Positions 1 through 7,296 of a DNA stretch of 23,860 bases are shown here, piece after piece (the first letter of the stretch is position 1; each line of letters starts with the position of its first letter). Position numbers and translations under genes: made by a program. The DNA lies in NCBI GenBank assembly GCA_002385265.1, contig DGDD01000029.1:1-23860 (forward strand). The letters are read 5' to 3'. Below the pieces are notes generated by a model. It was not told the origin of the DNA, ran no database searches, and saw nothing but the letters and a program-made list of their open reading frames with translations. The DNA is from Chitinophagaceae bacterium UBA3961. GTDB lineage: Bacteria > Bacteroidota > Bacteroidia > Chitinophagales > Chitinophagaceae.

Positions 1-660
1 TCTACTTTTCATCCTCAAGTAGCTTATACAAAGGTCAACTATTCAAAAGCACCTTATGCTGTTGAGCCTTATCAAACCATTACTTACTGTGAATGTCATG
101 ATAATAATGTGCTTTGGGATAAACTGCAGCTAAGCAGACCCGATGCAACTGTTTCTGATCGAATGAATATGCACCGATTGGCACTGGGAATAGTACTTAC
201 TTCACAAGGAATTAGTTTCTTGCATGCAGGAACTGAATTTTTAAGAACGAAGAAAGGAGTCGAGAATTCATTCAATTCAGGTGATTCCATCAATGCGATC
301 GATTGGAATTTAAAGTCAATTCACAAATCAACCTTCGATTTCGTAAGTGGACTGGTAAAAATGCGGAAGGCTCACCCGGCATTTCGAATGCATACAGCCG
401 CTCAGATTCAGAAAAATATTCAGTTTCTTACAACCGAGGCCGGAATTGTAGCGTATACCATCCAAGGGAAGGCCGTTGGAGATTCATGGAAGAAAGTGCT
501 TGTGGTTTTTAACGGGTCAAACAGCAACAACGTACTATCTATGCCGAAGGGGACTTGGTTTGTAAAAATTCAGGCAAATGAAATTAAAAGAAAGACATTG
601 CAAACTAAATCCAGTCTTGAATTAGCACCTCATAGCATGTATCTTTTTTATCAAGAATAA
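1..660 (+). CDS. pulA: Type I pullulanase, C-terminal part (5' end outside window)
   Basis: The frame is open from base 1 to the TAA at 658-660, giving the last ~219 residues. Type I pullulanases (GH13) hydrolyse alpha-1,6 branches in pullulan, starch and glycogen-type glucans. The motif YCECHDNNVLWDKL (about residues 31-44 of the fragment) corresponds to the conserved GH13 region holding the HDN transition-state-binding residues. It is followed by the GISFLHAGTEFLRTK strand-helix and the DWNL segment typical of this family. The remainder is the beta-sandwich C-terminal domain. The catalytic nucleophile and acid/base lie upstream of the window. A secreted protein of unknown function starts 9 nt downstream and is probably co-transcribed. 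Other GH13 debranching enzymes are possible, but the spacing and wording of the motifs favour pullulanase. Confidence 0.85.
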   Translation, partial: STFHPQVAYTKVNYSKAPYAVEPYQTITYCECHDNNVLWDKLQLSRPDATVSDRMNMHRLALGIVLTSQGISFLHAGTEFLRTKKGVENSFNSGDSINAIDWNLKSIHKSTFDFVSGLVKMRKAHPAFRMHTAAQIQKNIQFLTTEAGIVAYTIQGKAVGDSWKKVLVVFNGSNSNNVLSMPKGTWFVKIQANEIKRKTLQTKSSLELAPHSMYLFYQE

Positions 661-669
661 AACAATGGA

Positions 670-1332
670 ATGAAGTATCAATGGATTTTTGCAGTGTTGT
701 TAGTTGTCGGTTCAAGTGTATCGGCGCAAACTACAGAAAGAACCGGAGTAAACTCTGATGAACCCGTGGTTCAAGAGATGCAGGGTACTTCAATGTTGTT
801 GCGCGATTGGAGCGAGGGAGTGGTGCGGTTTTCGAGTGGGCGAATCACCAATCAGTTTAAGATCAAATTCGATTGTATTGCTAACAAATTGTTGTTGCAG
901 TTCAATGGCAATTCCTTCTCAACGGAAAGCAAGGTTTCAACCTTCACGTTGTATCCTAATAGCAAGGATAAATCGGACTCGATGTTCTTCAAGAAAAATT
1001 TTCCTGCTACCGACATTGCCAACGAAGAAACTTTTTATCAGGTGATTTATGCAAATAAAATAATGCTGGTAAAGTTGTGGGCTAAACATATAGTAGATGA
1101 GCCACAAATTGCATCAAAAGTGATTTATAGAAGGCTCACCGACGAGCCCAAAGTGTATTTGTTCTATCAACAAAAGATGATTTTACTTCCGGAACCTTTC
1201 AAAGAATTTGCTTGGAACCTCCCCTTTAAAAACGATGAAATAATGAACTATGCTACAAAGGAGAAGCTGAAATGGGATAAGAATGCAGACTATTTGAAAC
1301 TGGCTTTGTTCATTGAATCAATTCTACAATAA
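670..1332 (+). CDS. Secreted protein of unknown function, paralogue A
   Basis: A 220-residue protein that I do not recognise as a named family. Residues 1-19 form a clean Sec signal peptide ending in VSA|Q, so it should be exported to the periplasm or outer membrane. The start at 670 is forced: the ATG 5 nt earlier hits a stop after two codons. A core of about residues 40-150 has alternating hydrophobic strands, including a DWSEGVVRF segment, an FKIKFD segment and an ETFYQV segment. All three have counterparts in the protein at 3967-4650, so the two are diverged paralogues. No catalytic motif is visible. It lies 9 nt after the pullulanase stop and probably shares its transcript. A beta-rich structural or binding role is only a guess. 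Confidence 0.8.
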   Translation: MKYQWIFAVLLVVGSSVSAQTTERTGVNSDEPVVQEMQGTSMLLRDWSEGVVRFSSGRITNQFKIKFDCIANKLLLQFNGNSFSTESKVSTFTLYPNSKDKSDSMFFKKNFPATDIANEETFYQVIYANKIMLVKLWAKHIVDEPQIASKVIYRRLTDEPKVYLFYQQKMILLPEPFKEFAWNLPFKNDEIMNYATKEKLKWDKNADYLKLALFIESILQ

Positions 1333-1374
1333 AAAAAACTGAATAACATACTGTTTATCTAGGTGTCTACAGCT

Positions 1375-1842
1375 TTAACGACCCGGTTTAAAGTCGTATA
1401 TAAAAAACACTTTCTTTTGTGCATAGTCTACTGTATTGTGAGTGAGAATGAATTCTTTTGAACTCACATAGGTTACTTCAAAAGTGTAATTATATACAAA
1501 GGGGATTGCTACTGATAAGCTTTTTTGTAATGAATCAAGCCCCCAACCGGTAGATCCAAATGGGCCATACAAGGAAACCAACACATCGCAGGTATTGGTG
1601 CTGTCTTGTCGCGTAAAGGAAAGGTCTTTATTAAAATAAAATCCGTCGTCTTTTTCACAATCTTTAAAATAAAGATCGGTTACATCAAATATCTGATTGT
1701 CGCCTTGTTCTCCATAATAAAGTTTGTTAATAACCCATGGTCTTCTCGTAATGAGGTCGAAATTCGGTTCTTTGAATTCAATTTCTTTTTGACAAGACCA
1801 AAACGTTAGTGACAGGAGCAATGCTGTGCAAAGTACCTTCAT
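1375..1842 (-). CDS. Small lipoprotein, lipocalin-like
   Basis: A 155-residue protein with a lipoprotein-type N-terminus: a basic start, a hydrophobic stretch and a cysteine at residue 17 in a weak lipobox (TFWSC). It is followed by QKE, an acidic/charged tail that resembles Bacteroidota lipoprotein export signals. The mature part alternates short hydrophobic strands with a conserved-looking W near the front (RRPWVINKLYY). This recalls the small lipocalin-like domain common in Bacteroidota lipoproteins. The ATG begins 1 nt after the stop of the upstream DUF1080 gene (TAA-T-ATG), so translation is probably coupled. Function is unknown; the lipocalin-like call is by general pattern only. Confidence 0.75.
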   Translation of the reverse strand: MKVLCTALLLSLTFWSCQKEIEFKEPNFDLITRRPWVINKLYYGEQGDNQIFDVTDLYFKDCEKDDGFYFNKDLSFTRQDSTNTCDVLVSLYGPFGSTGWGLDSLQKSLSVAIPFVYNYTFEVTYVSSKEFILTHNTVDYAQKKVFFIYDFKPGR

Positions 1843-1843
1843 A

Positions 1844-2437
1844 TTAGAGTTGTTTCAAAACGATGTTTTTCCATTGAACTTTGATGCCACCACCATCATG
1901 TATTTGCAAGGCAATAAAGCCATTTCCTTCACCTATTTTATCATCTTTTAGGTATACCATTTTATGGCCATTTAGCCAAGTGGTGACTTCATTGCCAACT
2001 ACTCTAATTTTCATGGTATTCCATTTGCCCGTTTTGAGGTACTTTTCATCTTCCGGCTTGGGTTGAATTAACCATCCTCGGCCATACGATTCGTATATCC
2101 CTCCTGTATGTTGATCTTTAGGAGCAACTTCAACTTGCCAACCGCTAATTTTTACTCCTTCAATTGAGCTTCTAAAAAACACGCCGCTGTTACCATTGGC
2201 CAACTGCTTAAACTTCAAGGTGAGTTCAAAGTTTTTATAAGTAGAAGTGGTAGAAAGATAGCCATAATTGGCATCGGGGCCACTTTCACAAACTAATAAA
2301 CCTTTTTCTACATACCATTTTTCTGTTCCATTGATTTTCCATCCGGTTAAATCAATACCGTTGAATAAATTAATCTTTTGAGCATGTATAACGGTAGCTG
2401 TGGAAAGCAAAAAAATCAATGCAAAAACCTGTTTCAT
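1844..2437 (-). CDS. Secreted DUF1080 protein (3-keto-disaccharide hydrolase-like)
   Basis: A 197-residue protein with a signal peptide (about residues 1-19, ending in HA|Q) and one DUF1080 (concanavalin-like beta-sandwich) domain filling the rest. Diagnostic segments are NLFNGIDLTGW at the front, NSGVFFRS in the middle, the GGIYES turn, KWNTMKIRVVGNEVTTWLNG and the closing GFIALQIHDGGGIKVQWKNI. Members of this family act on, or bind, carbohydrates. Some are 3-keto-glycoside hydrolases and many are uncharacterised. The protein is probably periplasmic. It is first of a leftward pair with the lipoprotein 1 nt downstream and is divergent from the amino acid permease. Confidence 0.9.
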   Translation of the reverse strand: MKQVFALIFLLSTATVIHAQKINLFNGIDLTGWKINGTEKWYVEKGLLVCESGPDANYGYLSTTSTYKNFELTLKFKQLANGNSGVFFRSSIEGVKISGWQVEVAPKDQHTGGIYESYGRGWLIQPKPEDEKYLKTGKWNTMKIRVVGNEVTTWLNGHKMVYLKDDKIGEGNGFIALQIHDGGGIKVQWKNIVLKQL

Positions 2438-2472
2438 ATTCTACTGTTTTTCGAAAGATACGATAAAAAAAG

Positions 2473-2500
2473 AAGCGATTGTTATTCAATTTAATCGCTT
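2473..2500. promoter_or_regulatory. Inverted repeat between divergent genes
   Basis: Two perfectly complementary 8-base arms, AAGCGATT (2473-2480) and AATCGCTT (2493-2500), separated by 12 bases. The repeat sits between the DUF1080 gene (start 2437, leftward) and the permease (start 2535, rightward). It may be an operator for either gene or a hairpin in the permease leader. There is no U-tract that would make it a terminator. Its role is inferred from position only. Confidence 0.35.
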
Positions 2501-2534
2501 ATCTTCCAGTATCTATAAAAGGAAATCTGAAATT

Positions 2535-3977
2535 ATGAGTGGCGCGCCCGAATTGGAACGGAAACTTGGAACATGGGCTTGTATTGCAATAGTTGTGGGT
2601 GCGGTTATTGGCAGTAGCATCTTTATGAAACCCGCTACCATGGCGGCTCAATTGGGATCACCGGTTCTCTTGTTGGCGGTATGGGTTGGCGCGGGAATCA
2701 TTTCGCTTTTTGGTGGAATGATCAATGCAGAAGTAGGTTCTATTCTTCCTCAAACAGGTGGGCAATATGTTTACTTTCGGCATATGTATGGCGACTTCTT
2801 CGCTTTCCTCGCAGGGTGGGCAAGTTTCGTTGTTATCAATACGGCTTCAGTTGCAGCTATTGCTTACGTTTTCGCAGAATACACCGGTGTGTTTGTTCAC
2901 TTACCGCGGTTTTCTGAAGCAACCGAACAGAGTTTTCGCATTGTTATCCCTTTCGTAGGTACCTTGTATCCATTGGCTTTTATTGGAACAAAGTTGCTGG
3001 CCATTGCTGTTATTTTGGGTATTACCTTTTTAAATTATTTTAGTGTAAGGGTAGGGGGCAGTTTTCAGATCTTTTTTACTGCATTGAAAGTACTGGTATT
3101 ATTGATTTTAGTGGCTATAATTTTTACTTCCGGCAAAGGTGATACTGCTCATTTTACAGAACTATCGAAGGGATATCATCTAAAGGGTTGGGCCATGGTT
3201 GGAGCGATTATCGCAGCAACCAGTGGAGCTTTGGCCGCTTATGATGGTTGGAACAATTTAGGTATGATGGCTGGTGAAGTGAGAAACCCACAACGAAACA
3301 TTACCAAGGGGCTTTTGTATGGATTGGGTATTTGTATTGTAATGTACGTGCTTACGAATCAGGCCTACGTATACATGCTTTCGGTTGATCAAATGGCCGC
3401 TTCACCCTTGGTTGCGTCCGATTCTTTGTTCCCGGTCATGGGTAAGCATGGCTCTGAGCTTATAGCCTTATTGGTGATGATATCAACCTTGGGAGCAATC
3501 AATGGGAACGTGATGCCCTGTGCACGGATCAGTTTTGCTATGGGGCACGAAAAGCACTTTTTTTCTTGGATTGGAAAGGTACATCCCCGTTATAAAACAC
3601 CCGGTAATGCGCTGTGGTTGCATGCTGTTTGGAGTTCCTTATTTGTTCTTACCGGCAGCTTCGATATGCTAACCGATTTGTTTGTTTTCATCACTTGGAT
3701 TTTTTACGGATTTGCCGGCTACGGCATTTTTATACTGAGAAGAAAAATGCCTGAAGTGCCGAGAGCCTACAAGGTATGGGGTTTCCCTTATATCCCTCTC
3801 ATCTTTGTGGCTTTCACTGTTTTATACTTTGTTGTAACAGTGTACAATGACATTCAAAACTACCTAACCGGTAAAACTCCGGTAATCAATTCTGTTTTAG
3901 GGTTAATTTTAACATGTTCGGGAATACCTTTGTACTTATATTTAAAGAGAAAAAGCTCTAAAACCAATGTTTCGTAA
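2535..3977 (+). CDS. APC-superfamily amino acid permease
   Basis: A 480-residue polytopic inner-membrane transporter. I place the start at the ATG at 2535. An upstream in-frame ATG at 2400 would add 45 polar residues and run into the divergent gene. The N-terminus (ELERKLGTWACIAIVVGAVIGSSIF) is the classic APC first helix with its unwound GAVIG(S)xIF substrate-binding stretch at about residues 20-30. The following LPQTGGQYVYFRHMYG segment and the AYDGWNNLGMMAGEVRNPQRNI loop match the LAT/SLC7-like branch of the APC family. About 12 hydrophobic segments are visible. The likely role is uptake or exchange of amino acids; the substrate cannot be read from the sequence. The last 11 nt overlap the longest reading of the next gene. 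Confidence 0.9.
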   Translation: MSGAPELERKLGTWACIAIVVGAVIGSSIFMKPATMAAQLGSPVLLLAVWVGAGIISLFGGMINAEVGSILPQTGGQYVYFRHMYGDFFAFLAGWASFVVINTASVAAIAYVFAEYTGVFVHLPRFSEATEQSFRIVIPFVGTLYPLAFIGTKLLAIAVILGITFLNYFSVRVGGSFQIFFTALKVLVLLILVAIIFTSGKGDTAHFTELSKGYHLKGWAMVGAIIAATSGALAAYDGWNNLGMMAGEVRNPQRNITKGLLYGLGICIVMYVLTNQAYVYMLSVDQMAASPLVASDSLFPVMGKHGSELIALLVMISTLGAINGNVMPCARISFAMGHEKHFFSWIGKVHPRYKTPGNALWLHAVWSSLFVLTGSFDMLTDLFVFITWIFYGFAGYGIFILRRKMPEVPRAYKVWGFPYIPLIFVAFTVLYFVVTVYNDIQNYLTGKTPVINSVLGLILTCSGIPLYLYLKRKSSKTNVS

Positions 3978-4650
3978 TATGAAAAGATTCTATTTTTTTG
4001 CATCGCTGCTTCTTCTTGCCTTTGATGGGTTTGCACAAAATCAACAAATTTTAAGAGACGATCTTAGTGGCAATGTTTACAAAAATGGCGGCTCAAATAG
4101 TAATATTGTAGGCAGCCCATTTTTTATGGACGAATGGACGCCCGGTGTTATTTACTTGAAAGATGGAAGCAAGGCCGATAAGTTTCAATTGAAGCTCGAC
4201 ATATTTAGCAATGAATTATTGTTTCTACATCAGAATAAAACCTTGGCTGTAGTGAATCCTGTGAAAGAGTTTGTATTGACTCCGGCAACAGGTATGAGAT
4301 ATTTGTTTCGTTGCGGATTTCTAGCAGTGGAAAGAAATACTGATGCCACCTTTTATCAAGTGTTACAAGATGGTGCTACTGCATTGTTGAAATTAAATAA
4401 GAAGAGTTTGGTGGATGTTGCTGAATACAACAAAGCTAGTACCACCAAAGAATACAGCCTCACCGAAACATACTACATTTCCAAACCGGGCGGTTATGCG
4501 ATCAAAATCAAGAAAGACAGAGCGAGTTTTCTAGAAGCTATCGGCGATACCACCGGGAAATTGAAAGAGTGGTTAGACAAAAATAAAAACCGCTGTAAAA
4601 CGGAAGAAGAGTTGATGGCTGCTGTAGAGGCTTTCAATAATCTATACTAA
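3967..4650 (+). CDS. Secreted protein of unknown function, paralogue B
   Basis: A 227-residue protein of unknown function. Two starts are possible: ATG 3967, overlapping the permease by 11 nt, or ATG 3979, just after it. The second gives a more typical signal peptide of about 20 residues ending in GFA|Q. The mature part resembles the protein at 670-1332: EWTPGVIYL versus DWSEGVVRF, FQLKLD versus FKIKFD, ATFYQVLQDG versus ETFYQVIYAN, followed by similar L-K-L and V-D positions. The C-terminal ~60 residues (lysine-rich, ending in a helix) are more divergent. No enzyme motif is visible. It is convergent with the cupin gene, with only 12 nt between the stops. Confidence 0.78.
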   Translation: MFRNMKRFYFFASLLLLAFDGFAQNQQILRDDLSGNVYKNGGSNSNIVGSPFFMDEWTPGVIYLKDGSKADKFQLKLDIFSNELLFLHQNKTLAVVNPVKEFVLTPATGMRYLFRCGFLAVERNTDATFYQVLQDGATALLKLNKKSLVDVAEYNKASTTKEYSLTETYYISKPGGYAIKIKKDRASFLEAIGDTTGKLKEWLDKNKNRCKTEEELMAAVEAFNNLY

Positions 4651-4662
4651 TCGGTTTTTTCG

Positions 4663-5169
4663 CTAATCACGTGTAAGTTCTGTAATGATATTTTTATGAA
4701 GGGGAAATGCTGCAATCAGTGTTTCCCTTTTTGCTAACTCGAAATCGGCAAAATCGAATCCAGGGGCCACGGTGCAACCTACAAGTGCGTATGCTCCTTC
4801 GCCCAGTACACGAGAGCCAAACCAACTATTTGCCGGAATTACCAATTGAAATACTTGTCCTTGTTCTAAATCAGGCCCCAAAAGGTGATGGTACAAAGTG
4901 CCATCCTCTTTGATCTCTATGATCTCAATGGGATCTCCATCATAAAAATGCCACATCTCATCACTCGCTATTTTATGAAGTGCAGAGAATTGATTTTTCT
5001 GAAGCAAGAAATAGATACCGGTTGCAGCTGGGCGTGCACCTGAATAGCTGGCCGGTAACTGGTCTTTTGAAAATAACAAAGGGGCACGATACGTTTCTTT
5101 GTATGCGCCCCCTTCAATATGAGTTAGTAAGTCTAATTTCTTAATCCAATACTCGGCAGATTTTCTCAT
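4663..5169 (-). CDS. DUF985 cupin-domain protein
   Basis: A 168-residue single-domain cupin of the DUF985 family. Family marks are the front HIEGGAYKETYR segment, the ATGIYFLL strand, the metal-site-like cluster H65-x5-E71-x2-H74 in HKIASDEMWHFYDGDP, and the PGFDFADFELA segment near the end. These proteins are small cytosolic beta-barrels, some thought to act on sugar or nucleotide-sugar substrates; no specific reaction can be assigned. The start at 5169 is fixed by context: its ATG overlaps the TGA of the upstream HU-like gene as ATGA. A 12-codon-longer reading would run into that gene. Overlap and order suggest translational coupling. Confidence 0.88.
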   Translation of the reverse strand: MRKSAEYWIKKLDLLTHIEGGAYKETYRAPLLFSKDQLPASYSGARPAATGIYFLLQKNQFSALHKIASDEMWHFYDGDPIEIIEIKEDGTLYHHLLGPDLEQGQVFQLVIPANSWFGSRVLGEGAYALVGCTVAPGFDFADFELAKRETLIAAFPLHKNIITELTRD

Positions 5170-6152
5170 TGTTCTATAGTTACCCTTATTTCTTTTCGGC
5201 CCCAATACCAGTAATTCAAATCTTTCTTAATTTGAGTAGTATCAGTTGCCTTACATTTCCTGTAAAGGTAAATCTTATAGGTTTCATCAGCTGATTTCTC
5301 TAAAAATAAATTCGGGTAATCAATTTTTACTTTTGCAAAATTCGAATCTGCAATGTGCTTTTTCTTAGTAGCCTGTAAAATAAACTTGTATTGCTTTTCA
5401 GAAGCGACTGTTGTATCTGGACTGGCAGCCACAGGCGCCGTATTTACAGCGGCACCAGTTGTTGAATTGGTTTGACTTTGTTGAACTGTGTCGGCATTGT
5501 TTGCTGTAAGAGCAGCTTGAATAGGAAGGTTGGTAGTATTATTTTCTGCAACATCTAATTTGCTATTCCCTTCCGAACCATTTGAACTATACAACCAATA
5601 TCCACCTCCTAAAACAATCACTAAAGCAGCGAACGCGCCGGCAAGTAATAGCCCTCTTTTCAACTGAGGCGCTTCTACATTGCTTGTCTTGGGTTTCGTT
5701 ATTTTTGATGCAGGTTTTAATGTTGCTTTCTTCTCAGCTTGTTTTTCAACAGGCTTTTCGGCCGGAAAAATCTCTACTTTCTCAACACCGTGTAAGCCCG
5801 GTATAAAATCCAATGCTCCGGTTTTTGTTTTCAAGATCGTACCGATTCCCTCGAGTAATACCGGTTTGCCAATATTGAGAAGAAGGATCATATCGTTTAC
5901 ATACGATTCAAAATCAGATTCAGCCAGAGGTCTAATTTTACCTGTTTGTTCGCGTATAAATTGAATGGTGGCTTCATCAGTTTGGTTAACACCGCCTGCC
6001 TTGAATTGAATTTGAGAAAGGAAGTCTTCAAATTCTTTTTCTTCCGGATCAGGTACTACAACTGCTGCGTCAATTGTAAAAGTGCCAATTTTGGGAATTG
6101 CCAACCTTTTGTTTTGATACAAATAATTTGTAAGTAAAGCGGATAATTTCAA
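5166..6152 (-). CDS. HU-CCDC81-like membrane protein with SPOR-like C-terminus
   Basis: A 328-residue protein with a modular layout. Residues 1-120 hold an HU-CCDC81-type DNA-binding-like domain: the opening MKLSALLTNYLYQNKRLAIPKIGTF, and a repeat-like second half with NIGKPVLLEGIGTI. Residues 121-165 are a lysine/proline-rich linker and 167-188 a single membrane helix. Residues 190-252 form a low-complexity N/T/A/S linker. Residues 255-328 are a compact alpha/beta tail in the place of the SPOR domain seen in many relatives, but I cannot see a canonical SPOR signature. Such proteins are widespread in Bacteroidota and are thought to link envelope or division machinery to an internal partner; their exact role is not settled. 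The stop overlaps the cupin start (ATGA). Confidence 0.82.
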   Translation of the reverse strand: MKLSALLTNYLYQNKRLAIPKIGTFTIDAAVVVPDPEEKEFEDFLSQIQFKAGGVNQTDEATIQFIREQTGKIRPLAESDFESYVNDMILLLNIGKPVLLEGIGTILKTKTGALDFIPGLHGVEKVEIFPAEKPVEKQAEKKATLKPASKITKPKTSNVEAPQLKRGLLLAGAFAALVIVLGGGYWLYSSNGSEGNSKLDVAENNTTNLPIQAALTANNADTVQQSQTNSTTGAAVNTAPVAASPDTTVASEKQYKFILQATKKKHIADSNFAKVKIDYPNLFLEKSADETYKIYLYRKCKATDTTQIKKDLNYWYWGRKEIRVTIEQ

Positions 6153-6167
6153 GGTATTTGGATTTTG

Positions 6168-6179
6168 TCTGTTAACAGA
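6168..6179. promoter_or_regulatory. Perfect 12-bp palindrome between divergent genes
   Basis: TCTGTTAACAGA is a perfect palindrome lying 16 nt upstream of the HU-like gene (leftward) and about 50 nt upstream of the small membrane-protein gene (rightward). Its position in a 76-nt divergent spacer suggests a dimeric regulator site, but no regulator is encoded nearby. It could be chance. Confidence 0.3.
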
Positions 6180-6207
6180 TAAATCTATAACGTAACAATT
6201 CCTTGTT

Positions 6208-6215
6208 TATTTTTG
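6208..6215 (+). promoter_or_regulatory. TAnnTTTG -7 promoter element
   Basis: TATTTTTG matches the Bacteroidota housekeeping -7 consensus TAnnTTTG, 13 nt before the ATG at 6229. No TTTG/TTG -33 element is present at the usual 19-21 nt spacing, so the call rests on one box. Confidence 0.35.
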
Positions 6216-6228
6216 TAATTGGTCACGA

Positions 6229-6597
6229 ATGCGTAAAAATCATGAAGTTATGTTGAGTAAGAAGGAAGCTGATTTCGTAGAATATTGGGAAAAAAACCGC
6301 CTTTTGGAAAAAAAATGGACCCGTCAATGGATTATTGGGTTGCCTGTTGGTTTGATCTTTTCTATCCCCATAATTTTAATTCTCCTGTCGGGTAAATTCT
6401 GGTACAATAGGGCAGAAGCAATGGCAAATGCCAAGCTGAACCCCTCTACTTTATTGATTTCCATAGGTTTGATTGTTTGTTTTGTTGCCATTTTCTACAA
6501 AAAACACCAGTGGGATATGAAAGAACAGTTGTATTTGGAACTGAAGGCAAAGCAAAAGCGACAGCAAGGCAATCAAGATGCAGCATCTCAGGGTTGA
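6229..6597 (+). CDS. Small membrane protein of unknown function
   Basis: A 122-residue protein with two predicted membrane helices (about residues 34-53 and 74-90), a charged N-terminal region and a basic, glutamine-rich C-terminal tail, probably cytosolic at both ends. An alternative start at ATG 6250 (MLSKKEADFVEYWEKNR) would remove seven residues and leave a slightly longer leader; either fits. I do not recognise a named family. Similar short two-helix proteins occur next to housekeeping genes in Bacteroidota. It stands 76 nt from the divergent HU-like gene and 42 nt before the FKBP gene, so it may be co-transcribed with the latter. Confidence 0.7.
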   Translation: MRKNHEVMLSKKEADFVEYWEKNRLLEKKWTRQWIIGLPVGLIFSIPIILILLSGKFWYNRAEAMANAKLNPSTLLISIGLIVCFVAIFYKKHQWDMKEQLYLELKAKQKRQQGNQDAASQG

Positions 6598-6639
6598 GTC
6601 TTGTCTTTTTGTGTATTATATTCGCCAAAAAATTTGAAA

Positions 6640-7137
6640 ATGAGGATCTTAAGTATCGTTTTAGTGGCCGTTTCCGCACTCTTTTTGTCGGGTTGTTTGA
6701 AAAGTACAGCAGGTTGTACCTATAAAGTCAACGGTACAGTGGCGTCAAGTTCTGAAGAACAAGCAATTGTTACCTATTTAACAAGCAATGGTCTCACTGC
6801 CACCAAGCATAGTAGTAATATGTATTATCAGATTCTGGCTGATGGTACAGGAACAGCCAGCCCATCGCAGTGTTCCGCCATTTTGATCAACTATTCAGGG
6901 AAGCTAACTAATGGAACAGTGTTCGATTCTCAAACCAGCCAAGTATTCACTTTGGGAACCTTGATAGAAGGATGGAAAGTAGGCATCCCCTTAATTAAAA
7001 AAGGTGGTCAAATTCGACTCTTTATTCCTCCTAGCTTAGGTTATGGTAGCCAAGATATTAAAGACAACAGTGGCAATGTGGTGATCCCTGGAAACTCAAT
7101 CCTTATTTTCGACATCACTTTAACAGACTTTCAATAA
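6640..7137 (+). CDS. FKBP-type peptidyl-prolyl isomerase lipoprotein
   Basis: A 165-residue protein. The ATG at 6640 gives a textbook lipoprotein signal with lipobox LSGC (Cys19), so I prefer it to a TTG at 6601. The FKBP domain fills the C-terminal two thirds: NYSGKLTNGTVFDS, LIEGWKVGIPLIKKGGQIRLFIPPSLGYGS and the closing strand GNSILIFDITLTDF. The FD pair, the EGW floor tryptophan and the LGYG tyrosine of the FKBP active site are all present. The expected role is cis/trans proline isomerisation and folding help for exported proteins at the membrane. Short lipid-anchored FKBPs like this are common in Bacteroidota. A strong terminator lies 115 nt downstream. Confidence 0.88.
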   Translation: MRILSIVLVAVSALFLSGCLKSTAGCTYKVNGTVASSSEEQAIVTYLTSNGLTATKHSSNMYYQILADGTGTASPSQCSAILINYSGKLTNGTVFDSQTSQVFTLGTLIEGWKVGIPLIKKGGQIRLFIPPSLGYGSQDIKDNSGNVVIPGNSILIFDITLTDFQ

Positions 7138-7243
7138 TGCAGTTTTAATTGAATGAGTGTTGGTTTATTATCTTTTATCAAAGCTATTGGGTAGGCAATA
7201 TCTATCCTAAGATTCAAAAATGTAAACAATACGAACAAATGAT

Positions 7244-7251
7244 TAAGTTTG
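7244..7251 (+). promoter_or_regulatory. TAnnTTTG -7 element abutting a terminator hairpin
   Basis: TAAGTTTG fits the Bacteroidota -7 consensus and ends exactly where the terminator stem at 7252 begins. A start site about 5-7 nt downstream would fall inside the first stem arm. Transcripts begun here could not form the full hairpin and would reach the serine dehydratase start at 7297 after a leader of about 40 nt. No -33 match is seen. Confidence 0.35.
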
Positions 7252-7279
7252 TGCCCTGTTCCACAGGGCATTTTCTTTT
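7252..7279 (+). terminator. Rho-independent terminator
   Basis: A perfect 8-bp stem, TGCCCTGT (7252-7259) and ACAGGGCA (7263-7270), with a 3-base loop TCC, followed at once by TTTTCTTTT (7271-7279). It lies downstream of the FKBP gene and 17 nt before the likely serine dehydratase start. It is oriented only for rightward transcription, since the opposite strand has no U-tract. It ends the FKBP transcript or could act as an attenuator in the dehydratase leader. Confidence 0.85.
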
Positions 7280-7296
7280 ACATAAATCTATATTCC

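Noticed and set aside
2400..2534. Extending the permease upstream to ATG 2400
   Set aside because: The added 45 residues are polar and unlike any APC N-terminus, and they overlap the start of the divergent DUF1080 gene. ATG 2535 gives the standard family start.
7153..7194. A 13-codon frame (ATG 7153) upstream of the terminator as a leader peptide for attenuation of the serine dehydratase
   Set aside because: Only two serine codons are present, with no run of regulatory codons, and there is no alternative pairing with the terminator stem. It is most likely chance.
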